Notes: generated by a model from the letters alone, not told the origin. A stretch of DNA of 64,000 nt from Algiphilus sp. (GCF_023145115.1 NZ_JAGLEJ010000013.1:1-64000); one strand, 5' to 3'; shown: positions 31,802 to 41,030, counted from the stretch's first letter. Numbers and translations: made by a program.

Positions 31802-32409
31802 ACCACGAGAAGATCGAGAAGAACATCGTCCTGATGGCGGTCCTGATCGCCCTGGTCATCAGTGTGGGCGGTTTCATCCAGATCGTGCCGCTGATGGCGG
31901 CCGGCCTGGGCGAGGATGCGGCGCCCGGCGTCGAGCCCTACGACCCGCTCCGCCTCGCCGGGCGCGACGTCTACATCCGGGAGGGTTGCTACGGCTGCCA
32001 CTCGCAGATGGTGCGCTCGCTACACGAGGAAACGCTGCGCTACGGCTCGTACTCGGTGGCCGGCGAGTTCGTCTACGACCATCCCTTTCAGTGGGGGTCG
32101 AAGCGCACCGGTCCCGATCTGGCGCGGGTCGGCGGTCGCTACAGCGACGAGTGGCATCGCCTGCATCTGCGCAATCCGCGCGACCTGGTGCCGGAATCGA
32201 ACATGCCCGGCTACCCGTGGCTTGATCGCGCCGACGTGGATCCGGAGGAGGTCCAGGCGATGATGCGGGCACTGCGCCGTGTCGGCGTGCCCTATGGCGA
32301 CGATGCCATCGCGGCCGCGCCGGACGCGGTCAGCGGGAAGACCAAGATGGACGCGCTCATCGCCTATCTGCAGGGCCTGCGTGCACCGGCCGGCGGGGAG
32401 GGGCAGTAA
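31798..32409 (+). CDS. ccoO: Cytochrome cbb3 oxidase subunit II (monoheme cytochrome c)
   Basis: The 203-residue protein has one N-terminal membrane helix (about 9-36) and a heme c motif CYGCH (Cys64, Cys67, His68) with an axial Met in the C-terminal half (ESNMPGYPW). It accepts electrons from CcoP and delivers them to CcoN. Its ATG overlaps the ccoN stop, and its own stop overlaps ccoQ by one base. Confidence 0.95.
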   Translation: MNHEKIEKNIVLMAVLIALVISVGGFIQIVPLMAAGLGEDAAPGVEPYDPLRLAGRDVYIREGCYGCHSQMVRSLHEETLRYGSYSVAGEFVYDHPFQWGSKRTGPDLARVGGRYSDEWHRLHLRNPRDLVPESNMPGYPWLDRADVDPEEVQAMMRALRRVGVPYGDDAIAAAPDAVSGKTKMDALIAYLQGLRAPAGGEGQ

Positions 32410-32561
32410 TGGCGGCCGGCATCACCACCGTACTCGCCATGATCGGCTTCGGCGCCATCTGCGTCTGGGCCTACAGCAAGCGCAAGCGCGCCGACTTCGA
32501 GGAAGCCTCCCGGCTCCCGCTCGACGACGGCGATGACCATCACGAGGACCCCAAGCGATGA
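32409..32561 (+). CDS. ccoQ: cbb3 oxidase small subunit CcoQ
   Basis: This 50-residue protein has a single membrane helix (MAAGITTVLAMIGFGAICVW) followed by a basic then acidic tail (KRKRADFEEA, DDGDDHHEDPKR), the CcoQ pattern. CcoQ helps stabilise the core complex. It starts within TAATG at the end of ccoO and its stop overlaps the ccoP start (ATGA). Confidence 0.88.
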   Translation: MAAGITTVLAMIGFGAICVWAYSKRKRADFEEASRLPLDDGDDHHEDPKR

Positions 32562-33451
32562 ATACCTTCTGGAGCGTGACGGTGGCCGTGGTCACCATCG
32601 CCAACATCCTCGCCTGTCTCTGGCTGCTGGTGTGGACTTCGAAGAAGCAGCCGGGGGAGGTTGCCGACGGCGCCGAGAAGGAGCACGTCTGGGACGAGGA
32701 TCTGCGCGAGCTCAACAATCCGCTGCCGCGCTGGTGGCTGCACATGTTCATCCTGACCATCGTCTTCGGGCTCGGCTATCTGGTGGCCTTCCCGGGACTG
32801 GGCAACTACCCGGGTCTGCTGGACTGGACGCAGGAGAAGCAGCACGACGAGCGCCTGGAGGCCGTCAAGGAGCGGCGCGAGGCCTTCTACGCAGCTTTCG
32901 AGGGCAAGTCCATCGCGGCGCTCGCGAACGATCCGGCGGCGCGCCGCTTCGGTGGGGAGCTCTTCTCCATCCAGTGCGCCGGCTGCCACGGTGTCGATGC
33001 GCGCGGCGCGGTCGGATTCCCCGATCTTGCCGACGATGTCTGGCTCTGGGGTGGCGCGCCCGAGACCATCCGCGCCAGCATCGCCAGGGGCCGGCAGGCC
33101 GCCATGCCGCAGTTCTACGCGACCCTGCCGCAGGACGTGGTGCCCGACCTGATCACCTTCGTGCGGGAGTGGGACGATGCCCGCCTGACGCAGGCGCGCG
33201 CCGAACGCGCGCGGCAGACCTTCCAGCGCACCTGCGCGGCCTGTCACGGGGCCGAGGGTCACGGCAATCCGGCACTGGGTGCCCCCGACCTGCGCAATGG
33301 CGAGTGGCTCTACGGCGGCGATCCCGATGCCGTGCGCCACACCATCCTGTTCGGTCGCAACGGCAACATGCCGGCCTTCGGGGACGCGCTGGGCGCGACC
33401 GACATCGACCTGCTTGCCGCCTATGTCTACGGGCTCGGGGAGGCGCAGTGA
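32558..33451 (+). CDS. ccoP: Cytochrome cbb3 oxidase subunit III (diheme cytochrome c)
   Basis: The 297-residue protein has two N-terminal membrane helices (about 5-27 and 58-80, with the CcoP motif NNPLPRWW at 53-60) and two heme c motifs, CAGCH (140-144) and CAACH (226-230). It receives electrons from soluble or membrane cytochromes c. The ATG overlaps the ccoQ stop. Length and domain order are normal. Confidence 0.95.
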   Translation: MNTFWSVTVAVVTIANILACLWLLVWTSKKQPGEVADGAEKEHVWDEDLRELNNPLPRWWLHMFILTIVFGLGYLVAFPGLGNYPGLLDWTQEKQHDERLEAVKERREAFYAAFEGKSIAALANDPAARRFGGELFSIQCAGCHGVDARGAVGFPDLADDVWLWGGAPETIRASIARGRQAAMPQFYATLPQDVVPDLITFVREWDDARLTQARAERARQTFQRTCAACHGAEGHGNPALGAPDLRNGEWLYGGDPDAVRHTILFGRNGNMPAFGDALGATDIDLLAAYVYGLGEAQ

Positions 33452-33732
33452 TGGCCGGCAATGACGAGCCGCTGTTCGAACGCGACCTGCGTCCGCCGAT
33501 GTCGCGCCGGACCCGCTTCGTGGCATCGGTGCTGTGGGCCGGTTTCCTGGGCGCGACCGTCAACATGATCGCCGTCCTGGTGGGCTGGGACATCTGTGCG
33601 ATGGCCGCCGACGGGCCCGGCTTCGATGCGCTCGGCCGCATCTTCGGCGTGGCCTGGGCGACCGCGCTGGTGCCCGCGGCGGTGGCCTGGGCGCTGGCCA
33701 CCAATCCCCGGAGGAGATTGCGTCGTGGCTGA
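33451..33732 (+). CDS. Small membrane protein inserted in the cco operon
   Basis: The 93-residue protein has two predicted membrane helices (about 22-44 and 63-85) with an arginine-rich C-terminus (TNPRRRLRRG). I do not recognise a family. It starts exactly at the last base of the ccoP stop and overlaps ccoG by 8 bases, so it is translated with the oxidase genes. It may assist assembly or be an extra subunit. Confidence 0.65.
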   Translation: MAGNDEPLFERDLRPPMSRRTRFVASVLWAGFLGATVNMIAVLVGWDICAMAADGPGFDALGRIFGVAWATALVPAAVAWALATNPRRRLRRG

Positions 33733-35098
33733 TCCATCGGGCGAGACCGTCTCCCTCTACCAGTCCGCGCCCAAGGTCTATCCGCGCATGGCGCGGGGGC
33801 GCTACGCGCGTCTGCGCGTGCTCGCGATGGTGGTGCTGCTGGGGCTGTATTACCTGCTGCCATGGGTCACCATCGGCGGCGAGCCCGCGGTGCTGTTCGA
33901 TCTGCCCGCGCGGCGCTTCCATGTCTTCGGCATGACCCTGGTGCCGCAGGACCTCTTCCTGCTGGCGTGGCTGCTCATCCTGGCAGCGCTGACGCTGTTC
34001 TTCTTCACCACGCTGGCGGGCCGACTGTGGTGCGGCTATGCCTGCCCGCAGACGGTGTGGACCGAAGCCTTCCTGTGGATCGAGCGCGCCATCGAGGGCG
34101 AGCGGCATCAGCGCATGAAGCTCGACCGCATGCCGTGGGGACCGCACAAGCTGCTGCGCAAGGGGGGCAAGCATGTGGCGTGGGTCGCCTTCGCCGCATT
34201 CACGGGGCTGACCTTCGTGGCCTACTTCGTGCCGATGCGCACGCTGGTGGCCGACGTTGCCGCCTTCGAGCTGGGCGGCTGGCCGCTCTGGTGGAGCGCC
34301 TTCTACGGCTTCGCGACCTGGGGCAACGCCGGCTTCATGCGCGAGCAGGTGTGCAAGTACATGTGCCCCTATGCGCGCTTCCAGTCGGCGATGTTCGACA
34401 AGGACACGCTGATCATCGCCTATGACGAGAAGCGCGGCGAACCACGCAAGCAGAGCGCCAGGCGGCGCGGCGAGACCGCGGGCGACTGCGTGGACTGCTC
34501 GCTGTGCGTGCAGGTCTGTCCCACGGGCATCGACATCCGCAACGGCCTGCAGTACGAGTGCATCGCCTGCGCGGCCTGCGTGGACGCCTGCAACACGGTC
34601 ATGGACCATGTCGGCAGGCCGCGCGGGCTGATCCGCTACACCAGCGATCGGCACGACGCCGAAGGCCGCTTCCGCCTGCTGCGACCGCGCGCCATCGGCT
34701 ACGGCCTGGTCTGGTTGCTGCTGGCCGGCGGCCTGCTCGCGGCACTGCTGCTGCGCTCGCCGCTCGAGCTCGACGTGATGCGCGATCGGCGCAATCTCTA
34801 CCGGGCGCTGCCGGACGGCATGGTCGAGAACGTCTTCGTGCTGCGCGTCACCAACAAGAGTGACGCGCCCCGCACGCTGATGCTGCGTGCCGAGGCACCC
34901 GACGGCCGCACCCTGGCGCTGTCCCCGGATTCGGTGCAGCTCGGTGCCAGCGAGACCCGCCCGGTGACGGTGGGTGCGCGCATCGCCGGGGACGCCATCG
35001 CGCATCCCTTCGACGTGACCTTCATTGCCACCGCGGCCGATGCGCCGGAGGTCTCGATTCGTCACACCGGCCGCTTCATACCCGGAGCCATGCCATGA
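33725..35098 (+). CDS. ccoG: cbb3 oxidase accessory protein CcoG (RdxA/FixG)
   Basis: The 457-residue membrane protein has several N-terminal helices, the CxxxCP-type motif LWCGYACPQTVW, a second VCKYMCPYARFQ, two ferredoxin-type [4Fe-4S] motifs (CVDCSLCVQVCP and CIACAACVDACN), and a C-terminal Ig-like domain. CcoG is the copper reductase that supports CuB insertion. The GTG start has GGAGGAG about 10 bases upstream. Confidence 0.94.
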   Translation: MADPSGETVSLYQSAPKVYPRMARGRYARLRVLAMVVLLGLYYLLPWVTIGGEPAVLFDLPARRFHVFGMTLVPQDLFLLAWLLILAALTLFFFTTLAGRLWCGYACPQTVWTEAFLWIERAIEGERHQRMKLDRMPWGPHKLLRKGGKHVAWVAFAAFTGLTFVAYFVPMRTLVADVAAFELGGWPLWWSAFYGFATWGNAGFMREQVCKYMCPYARFQSAMFDKDTLIIAYDEKRGEPRKQSARRRGETAGDCVDCSLCVQVCPTGIDIRNGLQYECIACAACVDACNTVMDHVGRPRGLIRYTSDRHDAEGRFRLLRPRAIGYGLVWLLLAGGLLAALLLRSPLELDVMRDRRNLYRALPDGMVENVFVLRVTNKSDAPRTLMLRAEAPDGRTLALSPDSVQLGASETRPVTVGARIAGDAIAHPFDVTFIATAADAPEVSIRHTGRFIPGAMP

Positions 35099-35262
35099 AT
35101 CGTTCGCGCTTGTCCATCGAGGCGCTGCTGGTATTCGGGATCCCGTTCGCGACCGTGATCGCGGGGGTTCTGACGGTGATCATCGCGGTCCAGAATCGCT
35201 GGGAGCCGGTGGCGGACCGCAGCGACCGCTTCGCCGGCGTCACCACGCAGTCGGAACAGTGA
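35095..35262 (+). CDS. ccoH: Very short CcoH/FixH-like membrane protein
   Basis: The 55-residue protein sits where ccoH normally lies, between ccoG and ccoI. It has one membrane helix (ALLVFGIPFATVIAGVLTVI), then VQNRWEPVADRSDRF, which resembles the first membrane helix and juxtamembrane part of FixH/CcoH. The roughly 100-residue periplasmic domain of normal CcoH is missing and there is no downstream in-frame remnant. It overlaps the ccoG stop (ATGA) and is followed 2 bases later by ccoI. Confidence 0.6.
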   Translation: MNRSRLSIEALLVFGIPFATVIAGVLTVIIAVQNRWEPVADRSDRFAGVTTQSEQ

Positions 35263-35264
35263 GC

Positions 35265-37481
35265 ATGGACTGGACCGGCTTCGACGCACCCGCACTGCGC
35301 GATGCGGCGAGTCGCGATCTGGGCGACGGCCGCCGCGAGGCGCTGCTGCGTGTCGACGGCATGCACTGCAGTGCCTGTGCACGGCGCATCGAGCGGGCGC
35401 TGGCGCCGCTGGCGCGCGATGTGCGCGTGCACCTGGGAACCGGCACCGTCGAGGTGGACTGGGATGCGCGCCGGCATCCGTTCTCGGCGGTGCTGGGCGC
35501 GCTCGACGCGGCCGGATTCACGCCCGCCATCACCGGTGCTCCGGCGAGCAGCGCGCGGGCCGAACGTCGCACCGCCCTCAAGCGCATCGGCGTCGCGCTG
35601 ATCTTCGGCATGCAGGTCATGATGCTCGCATCCGGTCACTACTTCGGCGCCATCGACGCGGCATACGCCGGGCTCATGCGCTGGGCGCAGCTGGCGCTGG
35701 CCACGCCGGTGGCCTTCTTCGCCGGCTGGCCGTTCCTCGTCGGCGCGGTGCGCGCGCTGCGGGCGCGCGCCGTGACCATGGATGTCCCGGTGGCCACGGC
35801 GATCACGCTGGCGTGGACGGTCAGCGCGTGGCATACGGTCGCGGGTGCCGGCGCGGTCTACTTCGACTCGGTGGTCATGTTCGTGCTGCTTCTGCTCACG
35901 GCCCGCATGCTGCAGGATGTCGGCCGTGCCCGCGCGAGCGAGCGCGTGCGCCGGCTCGCCGAAGCGCAACCCGCGGTTGCCGTGCGGGTCTCCGATGGCG
36001 CATCCGGGACGGTGCCGCTGGGTGCCCTGGCAGTGGGCGACCACGTGCTGGTGGCGCCGGGCGCGGCGGTGCCGGTGGACGGTGTGCTGGTCGAGGGTGC
36101 GAGTGCCTTCGACGAGGCGCTGCTTTCGGGCGAGTCGGTACCGGTGACGCACGCCACCGGTGACGAGGTGCTGGCCGGAAGCATCAACGCCGGGCATGCG
36201 CCGGTGATCATGCGCGCTGTGCGTGTCGGGCAGGGCAGCGCGCTGTCGCAGATCGCGCGCCTGCTGCAGCGGGCCGAGGCCGAGCGGCCGCGCGTACAGG
36301 TTCTGGCCGATCGCGTCGCGGGCTACTTCCTGACCGCGATGCTGGCACTGGTGGCCGGGGCCCTGGCGTTCTGGTGGCCGCAGGACCCTACGCGTGCGCT
36401 GACCGTGGTGCTGGCCCTGCTGGTGGCGACCTGCCCGTGCGCGCTGTCGCTGGCGGTGCCGGCGACGCTGGCGGCATCCGCATCGCGGCTGGCGCGCCGG
36501 GGCGTGCTGCTGGCGCGCGCCGACGCGCTTCTGCGGCTGCGCGATATCGACACGGTGTGTTTCGACAAGACCGGCACGCTCACCACGGGCGCCATGCGCC
36601 TCGACCATGTCATGCCGATGGGTGGGCGCGACACCGAAACCTGCCGGCGCATTGCGGCCGCGCTGGAGGCGGGCAGCGCGCACCCGATCGCACGGGCACT
36701 TTCGCACGACACCGGAGATCTCCGCGCGGAGGATCTTCACATGCGCGCCGACCAGGGCCTGGCCGGGCGCATCGGTGCGCACGACTACATCCTGGGAGCG
36801 CCGGAGCACGTGGCGCCGCAGGTGGCGCTGCCGCCGTCGGCTCCCGAGCAGACCCGGGTGCTGCTGCTCGAGGATGGTGCCCCGCTGGCCCTGTTCGGTC
36901 TGACCGCCGAGGTGCGCCCGGAAGCCCGGTCCTGCGTCGGCGCCCTGCAGGGTCGCGGGCTCGATGTCGAGCTGCTCTCCGGGGACGGCGAGGAACCGGT
37001 GCGTGCGCTGGCGCGCCGGCTGGGGCTCCGGCGCTGGCACGCGCGCCAGAAGCCCGGCGACAAGCTGGCACGCGTCCGGATGCTGGCGCATCGGGGACGG
37101 CACGTGCTGGCGGTCGGCGACGGTGTCAATGACGCTCCGCTGCTTGCGGCGGCACAGGTCTCGGTGGCGATGGCATCGGGCAGTGCGCTCAGCCAGGCCA
37201 GCGCGGATGTGCTGCTGCTCGGCGACCGCCTCGACGGTCTGTCCGAGCTGCTCGCCGCCGCCCGCCACGCGCGCGTGGTGGTCGCCCAGAACCTGATCTG
37301 GGCGGCGGGCTACAACGCGGTCATGGTGCCGCTTGCCTTCGCCGGCTGGCTCACGCCGTGGCTGGGTGCGCTGGGCATGGGCCTGAGCTCGCTCGTGGTC
37401 GTGGCCAATGCGCTGCGCCTGACACACCCGCCGCGTTCCGCCGCGCCGTCGGGTTCCGATCTCCGCTCCGCCCCTGCCTGA
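35265..37481 (+). CDS. ccoI: Copper-exporting P1B-type ATPase CcoI (CtpA-like)
   Basis: The 738-residue ATPase has one N-terminal heavy-metal domain with MHCSAC (Cys35, Cys38), the ion-binding CPC motif in helix 6 (Cys390-Pro-Cys392), phosphorylation motif DKTGTLT (Asp434), an HP locus (SAHPIARAL) and GDGVNDAPLL. In cbb3 operons this pump supplies copper to the periplasmic side for CuB. It follows ccoH directly. The ATG at 35265 is used; an in-frame GTG lies 6 bases upstream. Confidence 0.93.
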   Translation: MDWTGFDAPALRDAASRDLGDGRREALLRVDGMHCSACARRIERALAPLARDVRVHLGTGTVEVDWDARRHPFSAVLGALDAAGFTPAITGAPASSARAERRTALKRIGVALIFGMQVMMLASGHYFGAIDAAYAGLMRWAQLALATPVAFFAGWPFLVGAVRALRARAVTMDVPVATAITLAWTVSAWHTVAGAGAVYFDSVVMFVLLLLTARMLQDVGRARASERVRRLAEAQPAVAVRVSDGASGTVPLGALAVGDHVLVAPGAAVPVDGVLVEGASAFDEALLSGESVPVTHATGDEVLAGSINAGHAPVIMRAVRVGQGSALSQIARLLQRAEAERPRVQVLADRVAGYFLTAMLALVAGALAFWWPQDPTRALTVVLALLVATCPCALSLAVPATLAASASRLARRGVLLARADALLRLRDIDTVCFDKTGTLTTGAMRLDHVMPMGGRDTETCRRIAAALEAGSAHPIARALSHDTGDLRAEDLHMRADQGLAGRIGAHDYILGAPEHVAPQVALPPSAPEQTRVLLLEDGAPLALFGLTAEVRPEARSCVGALQGRGLDVELLSGDGEEPVRALARRLGLRRWHARQKPGDKLARVRMLAHRGRHVLAVGDGVNDAPLLAAAQVSVAMASGSALSQASADVLLLGDRLDGLSELLAAARHARVVVAQNLIWAAGYNAVMVPLAFAGWLTPWLGALGMGLSSLVVVANALRLTHPPRSAAPSGSDLRSAPA

Positions 37482-37489
37482 GGATCGCC

Positions 37490-37630
37490 ATGTCCAGCCT
37501 CTTCATCCTCATCCCGCTGTCGCTCGCGCTCGCCGGGCTGGCGTGCTGGTTCTTCTTCTTCGCCGTCGACAACGGCCAGCTCGACGATCTCGACGAGATC
37601 GGCCGGCGCATGCCGGACGACGAGATCTGA
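37490..37630 (+). CDS. ccoS: cbb3 oxidase maturation protein CcoS
   Basis: The 46-residue protein has one membrane helix (SLFILIPLSLALAGLACWFF) followed by the CcoS signature FAVDNGQLDDLD. CcoS is needed for cofactor insertion into cbb3 oxidase. It starts 8 bases after ccoI with AGGA just upstream. Confidence 0.92.
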   Translation: MSSLFILIPLSLALAGLACWFFFFAVDNGQLDDLDEIGRRMPDDEI

Positions 37631-37646
37631 TTCCGGCCCCGACCCC

Positions 37647-38279
37647 GTGCTGACCGGTATCGAGCTCACGGTTCCCGCGCTTCTGGTGGCCGGGCTGGCG
37701 GCCTCGCCGCACTGCGCGCTGATGTGCGCGGCGGTGGCCGGCGGTGCCGCCCGCGCCGGCGATCCGGCGCATGCATTCCGTGCAGCGATGGTCCTCAACA
37801 TCGGTCGGGTGGCCGGCTATGCGCTGCTCGGCGCGCTCGCCGGTGCCGTCGGCGGTCTGGTGCTGATGCTGCCTCACGCGGGGTGGGGCGAGGCCCTGCG
37901 CCTGCTCGCTGCGGCGGCACTGATCGTACTCGGTGTCCGGCACTGGCGCGGTCGGCGCTCGTGCTGCCCGCGCCGCCGGGTCGGCCCGCGCGGCATGCTG
38001 GCCCGCGGCCTGGCGTGGTCGCTGCTGCCGTGCCCGCTCTTCTACGCGGTGCTGGCGCTGGCCGCGCTCGCCGCCGGACCGTTGGCGGGCGCGCTGCTGG
38101 CCGGCGCCTTCGGCCTCGGCACGGTCCCGGCGATGGCCGGCCTCGCGTATGGCGGCGGGGTCGTGCCGGCGGCGCGCATGCGCGCCACGGGCGGTGCGTT
38201 GATGGTGGGGTTCGGCCTGCTGACCGCGCTCTCCCTGATGCTGCCCGCGGCCTTCCCCCTTCCGCTCTGGTGCGGCTAG
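37647..38279 (+). CDS. TauE/SafE-like membrane protein at the end of the cco cluster
   Basis: The 210-residue protein has about six hydrophobic segments, an early motif GLAASPHCALMCAAVAGG with two cysteines, and a basic loop HWRGRRSCCPRRRVGPRG. It is the sulfite-exporter-TauE/SafE-like protein commonly found between ccoS and hemN; function is unproven, possibly copper handling because of the Cys/His-rich N-terminus. The GTG start is 16 bases after ccoS. Confidence 0.8.
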   Translation: MLTGIELTVPALLVAGLAASPHCALMCAAVAGGAARAGDPAHAFRAAMVLNIGRVAGYALLGALAGAVGGLVLMLPHAGWGEALRLLAAAALIVLGVRHWRGRRSCCPRRRVGPRGMLARGLAWSLLPCPLFYAVLALAALAAGPLAGALLAGAFGLGTVPAMAGLAYGGGVVPAARMRATGGALMVGFGLLTALSLMLPAAFPLPLWCG

Positions 38280-38286
38280 CACGGTC

Positions 38287-38300
38287 GTGACCTGGGTCAA
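38287..38300. promoter_or_regulatory. Weak FNR/Anr-like site upstream of hemN
   Basis: GTGAC-CTGG-GTCAA resembles TTGAT-N4-ATCAA at 7 of 10 positions and lies 56 bases before the hemN ATG, the same distance and with the same CTGG centre as the better box before ccoN. It is a weak but placement-supported candidate. Confidence 0.35.
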
Positions 38301-38356
38301 CGCCGTGGAGCACGGGACGCCGTAACGTCACGCTTTCATCTCCGACGGACGACGGC

Positions 38357-39805
38357 ATGCTCGAGCTCATCGCTTCCCGACCCGGTGTCGCGCCCCCCGT
38401 GCCGCAGCGCGCTGCGGGCACCTACCCGCTGCCCGTGCCGGCGCCGCTGATCGCCTGCTACGACGGCAATGCGCCGCGCTATACCTCCTATCCGACCGCG
38501 GCCGAATTCCGTCACGGTTTCGATGACGATGCGTTCCGGTCCGCCATCGCCGCATCGAATCGCCGCGGAGCCGCTCGCGATCTCTCGGTCTACATCCATC
38601 TGCCGTTCTGTCGCGAGGCGTGCTGGTACTGCGCCTGTCACCGCAGCATCACGCGGCGTGCCGACCGCGCCGACCGCTACCTGGAAACGCTGCGCGAGGA
38701 GATCGCGGCGAAGGCGGCATTGCTGGAGCCGCGTCGCACGCTTCGCCAGCTGCATCTCGGAGGCGGCACGCCCACCTTCTACAGTCCCGCCGCGCTGCGC
38801 GATCTGATCGCGTTCCTCGGGACCTGCTTCACGCTGCCCCCCGCGGAGGCGCGCGAGTGGTCGATCGAGATCGACCCGCGTACGGTGACGCCGGAGCAGG
38901 CCGCCGAGCTGGTCGGCATGGGCTTCGACCGCGTGTCGCTGGGGATCCAGGACTTCGACCCGCGCGTGCAGCGCGCGATCAACCGGCGCCAGGGAGTCCG
39001 CGACGTGCGCCGGGTCGTGGCGGCCCTGCGCGCCGCCGGGACGCAGTCGCTCAGCTTCGACCTCATCTACGGTCTGCCGCACCAGACACCGGCGCGCTTC
39101 GCGCGCACGCTGCGCGTGGTACGGGCACTGCGGCCGGACCGCATCTCGGTCTATGCCTATGCGCACATGCCGCGGCGCTTCCGCGTGCAGTCGCTGATGC
39201 CCGAGGAAGCGCTGCCGGACCCGGCCACCCGCCTGACCCTGATGGCAACCTGCCACGGCATGCTCACCGAGGCCGGCTATGTGCACATCGGCATGGACCA
39301 TTTCGCGCTTCCCGACGATGCCCTGGTGCGCGCCATGGTGGGGGGCACGATGCAACGCAACTTCCAGGGCTACAGCACGCACGGCGACTGCGAGCTGCTC
39401 GGCTTCGGCGCGAGTGCGATCTCGCACATCGGTGGTGCGCTGGCGCAGAACGCCAGCGATATCGCGTCATGGGAGCGTCGTATCCGGGGCGGCGGCCTGG
39501 CGGTTGCACGCGGCCATCGATTGACTGCCGAGGACCATCTGCGCAGCGACATCATCCAGGCGCTGATGTGCCACGGCTACGTCGATATCGCCAGTCTCGA
39601 GGAGACGCACGGTATCCGCTTCGACACGCATTTCGGCCATCTGCGCCGCGTGCTCGAGCGCATGGCGGATGACGGTCTGCTGCGGTTCGATCGCTGGTCC
39701 CTGTCGCTGACCGAGCGCGGCTGCTTCCTCATGCGCAGCGTCGCGGTCCTGTTCGACGCCTATCGCGGCGCGGATTCGGCGGAGCGGTTCTCGCGCGCGA
39801 TCTGA
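38357..39805 (+). CDS. hemN: Oxygen-independent coproporphyrinogen III oxidase
   Basis: The 482-residue radical SAM enzyme has the cluster motif CREACWYC (Cys85-x3-Cys89-x2-Cys92), YIHLPFC before it, GGGTPTF after it, and the HemN-specific NRRQGVRDVRRV and GMDHFALPDDAL segments. It decarboxylates coproporphyrinogen III during anaerobic heme synthesis. Its place after the cbb3 cluster supports coordinated low-oxygen expression. Confidence 0.94.
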   Translation: MLELIASRPGVAPPVPQRAAGTYPLPVPAPLIACYDGNAPRYTSYPTAAEFRHGFDDDAFRSAIAASNRRGAARDLSVYIHLPFCREACWYCACHRSITRRADRADRYLETLREEIAAKAALLEPRRTLRQLHLGGGTPTFYSPAALRDLIAFLGTCFTLPPAEAREWSIEIDPRTVTPEQAAELVGMGFDRVSLGIQDFDPRVQRAINRRQGVRDVRRVVAALRAAGTQSLSFDLIYGLPHQTPARFARTLRVVRALRPDRISVYAYAHMPRRFRVQSLMPEEALPDPATRLTLMATCHGMLTEAGYVHIGMDHFALPDDALVRAMVGGTMQRNFQGYSTHGDCELLGFGASAISHIGGALAQNASDIASWERRIRGGGLAVARGHRLTAEDHLRSDIIQALMCHGYVDIASLEETHGIRFDTHFGHLRRVLERMADDGLLRFDRWSLSLTERGCFLMRSVAVLFDAYRGADSAERFSRAI

Positions 39806-39902
39806 CGGCGCGGGTATCCGGCGGCGGCTAAACTTGACCGTTCGACCTGCAGCGCCGCATGGCGGCCTGTCGGCACGATGCCTCAGCGCCTCCGGGGATT
39901 CC

Positions 39903-41030
39903 ATGTCCGCGTCACCCTTTTCCGTCACCCATGTCTCCGGGGCCGCCCGTCGCGGCCGGCTGCGCCTGGCGCACGGCGAAGTGCAGACACCGGTGTTCAT
40001 GCCGGTGGGCACGTACGGCACCGTCAAGGCGATGACGCCCGAGGAGCTGCGCGGACTGGGGGCAGAGATCGTGCTCGGCAATACCTTCCATCTGATGCTG
40101 CGTCCGGGCGAGGAGACGGTCGCCGCACTGGGCGGGCTGCACCGCTTCATGCACTGGGACGGGCCCATCCTCACCGACTCGGGCGGCTTCCAGGTGTGGA
40201 GCCTGTCCACCCTGCGCAAGCTCAGCGAGGAGGGCGTGCAGTTCGCCTCGCCGGTGGACGGCAGCCGGCACTTCCTGACGCCGGAGCGCTCGGTGGCCGT
40301 GCAGCACGCGCTGGGGTCGGACATCGTCATGCAGTTCGACGAATGCACCGACTACCCGGCGACCGAGGACGAGGTCCGTGCGTCCATGGAGCTGTCGGCG
40401 CGCTGGGCCGCACGCAGCCGCGAGGCGCACGGCGACAATCCCAATCTGCTGTTCGGCATCGTGCAGGGCGGCATGGTGCCGGCGCTGCGCGCCGAGTCGG
40501 CCCAGCGCCTGGGCGAGATCGGCTTTCCCGGCTACGCCATCGGCGGTCTGTCGGTGGGCGAGCCCGAGGCCGAGCGCACCCGGGTGCTCGACGCGCTGCT
40601 GCCGCTGATGCCCGCGGGCGCTCCCCGCTACCTCATGGGCGTGGGAACGCCGCGCGACCTCGTGGTTGCGGTCGCGCGCGGCGTCGACATGTTCGACTGC
40701 GTCATGCCCACCCGCAATGCGCGCACCGGTCAGCTGTTCACCAGCCAGGGCCTGGTCAACATCCGCAACGCGCGCCACCGGACCGATTCCGGGCCGCTGG
40801 ATCCGGCGTGCGACTGCACGACCTGCGCGCACTACTCGCGCGCCTATCTGCATCACCTGGATCGCTGCAAGGAGATCCTCGGTGCGCGCCTCAACACCAT
40901 CCACAACCTTGCGTTCTACCTGCGCCTCATGCAGCGCATGCGCGACGCCATCGAGGCGGATGCCTTCGATGCCTTCGCCCGCGACTTCCTCGACAGCCCT
41001 GCCGGCCGGCCGCGCGAGCTGCCCGCCTGA
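39903..41030 (+). CDS. tgt: Queuine tRNA-ribosyltransferase (tRNA-guanine transglycosylase)
   Basis: The 375-residue protein contains TGT hallmarks: GTYGTVKAMTPEEL, TDSGGFQVWSL with the catalytic-site Asp, GIVQGG, GGLSVGEP, the nucleophile region FDCVMPTRNAR, and the zinc motif CDCTTC followed by a His. It exchanges guanine 34 for preQ1 in tRNAs with GUN anticodons. In many gammaproteobacteria it is followed by yajC-secD-secF; here these lie about 9.7 kb further on. Confidence 0.95.
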   Translation: MSASPFSVTHVSGAARRGRLRLAHGEVQTPVFMPVGTYGTVKAMTPEELRGLGAEIVLGNTFHLMLRPGEETVAALGGLHRFMHWDGPILTDSGGFQVWSLSTLRKLSEEGVQFASPVDGSRHFLTPERSVAVQHALGSDIVMQFDECTDYPATEDEVRASMELSARWAARSREAHGDNPNLLFGIVQGGMVPALRAESAQRLGEIGFPGYAIGGLSVGEPEAERTRVLDALLPLMPAGAPRYLMGVGTPRDLVVAVARGVDMFDCVMPTRNARTGQLFTSQGLVNIRNARHRTDSGPLDPACDCTTCAHYSRAYLHHLDRCKEILGARLNTIHNLAFYLRLMQRMRDAIEADAFDAFARDFLDSPAGRPRELPA

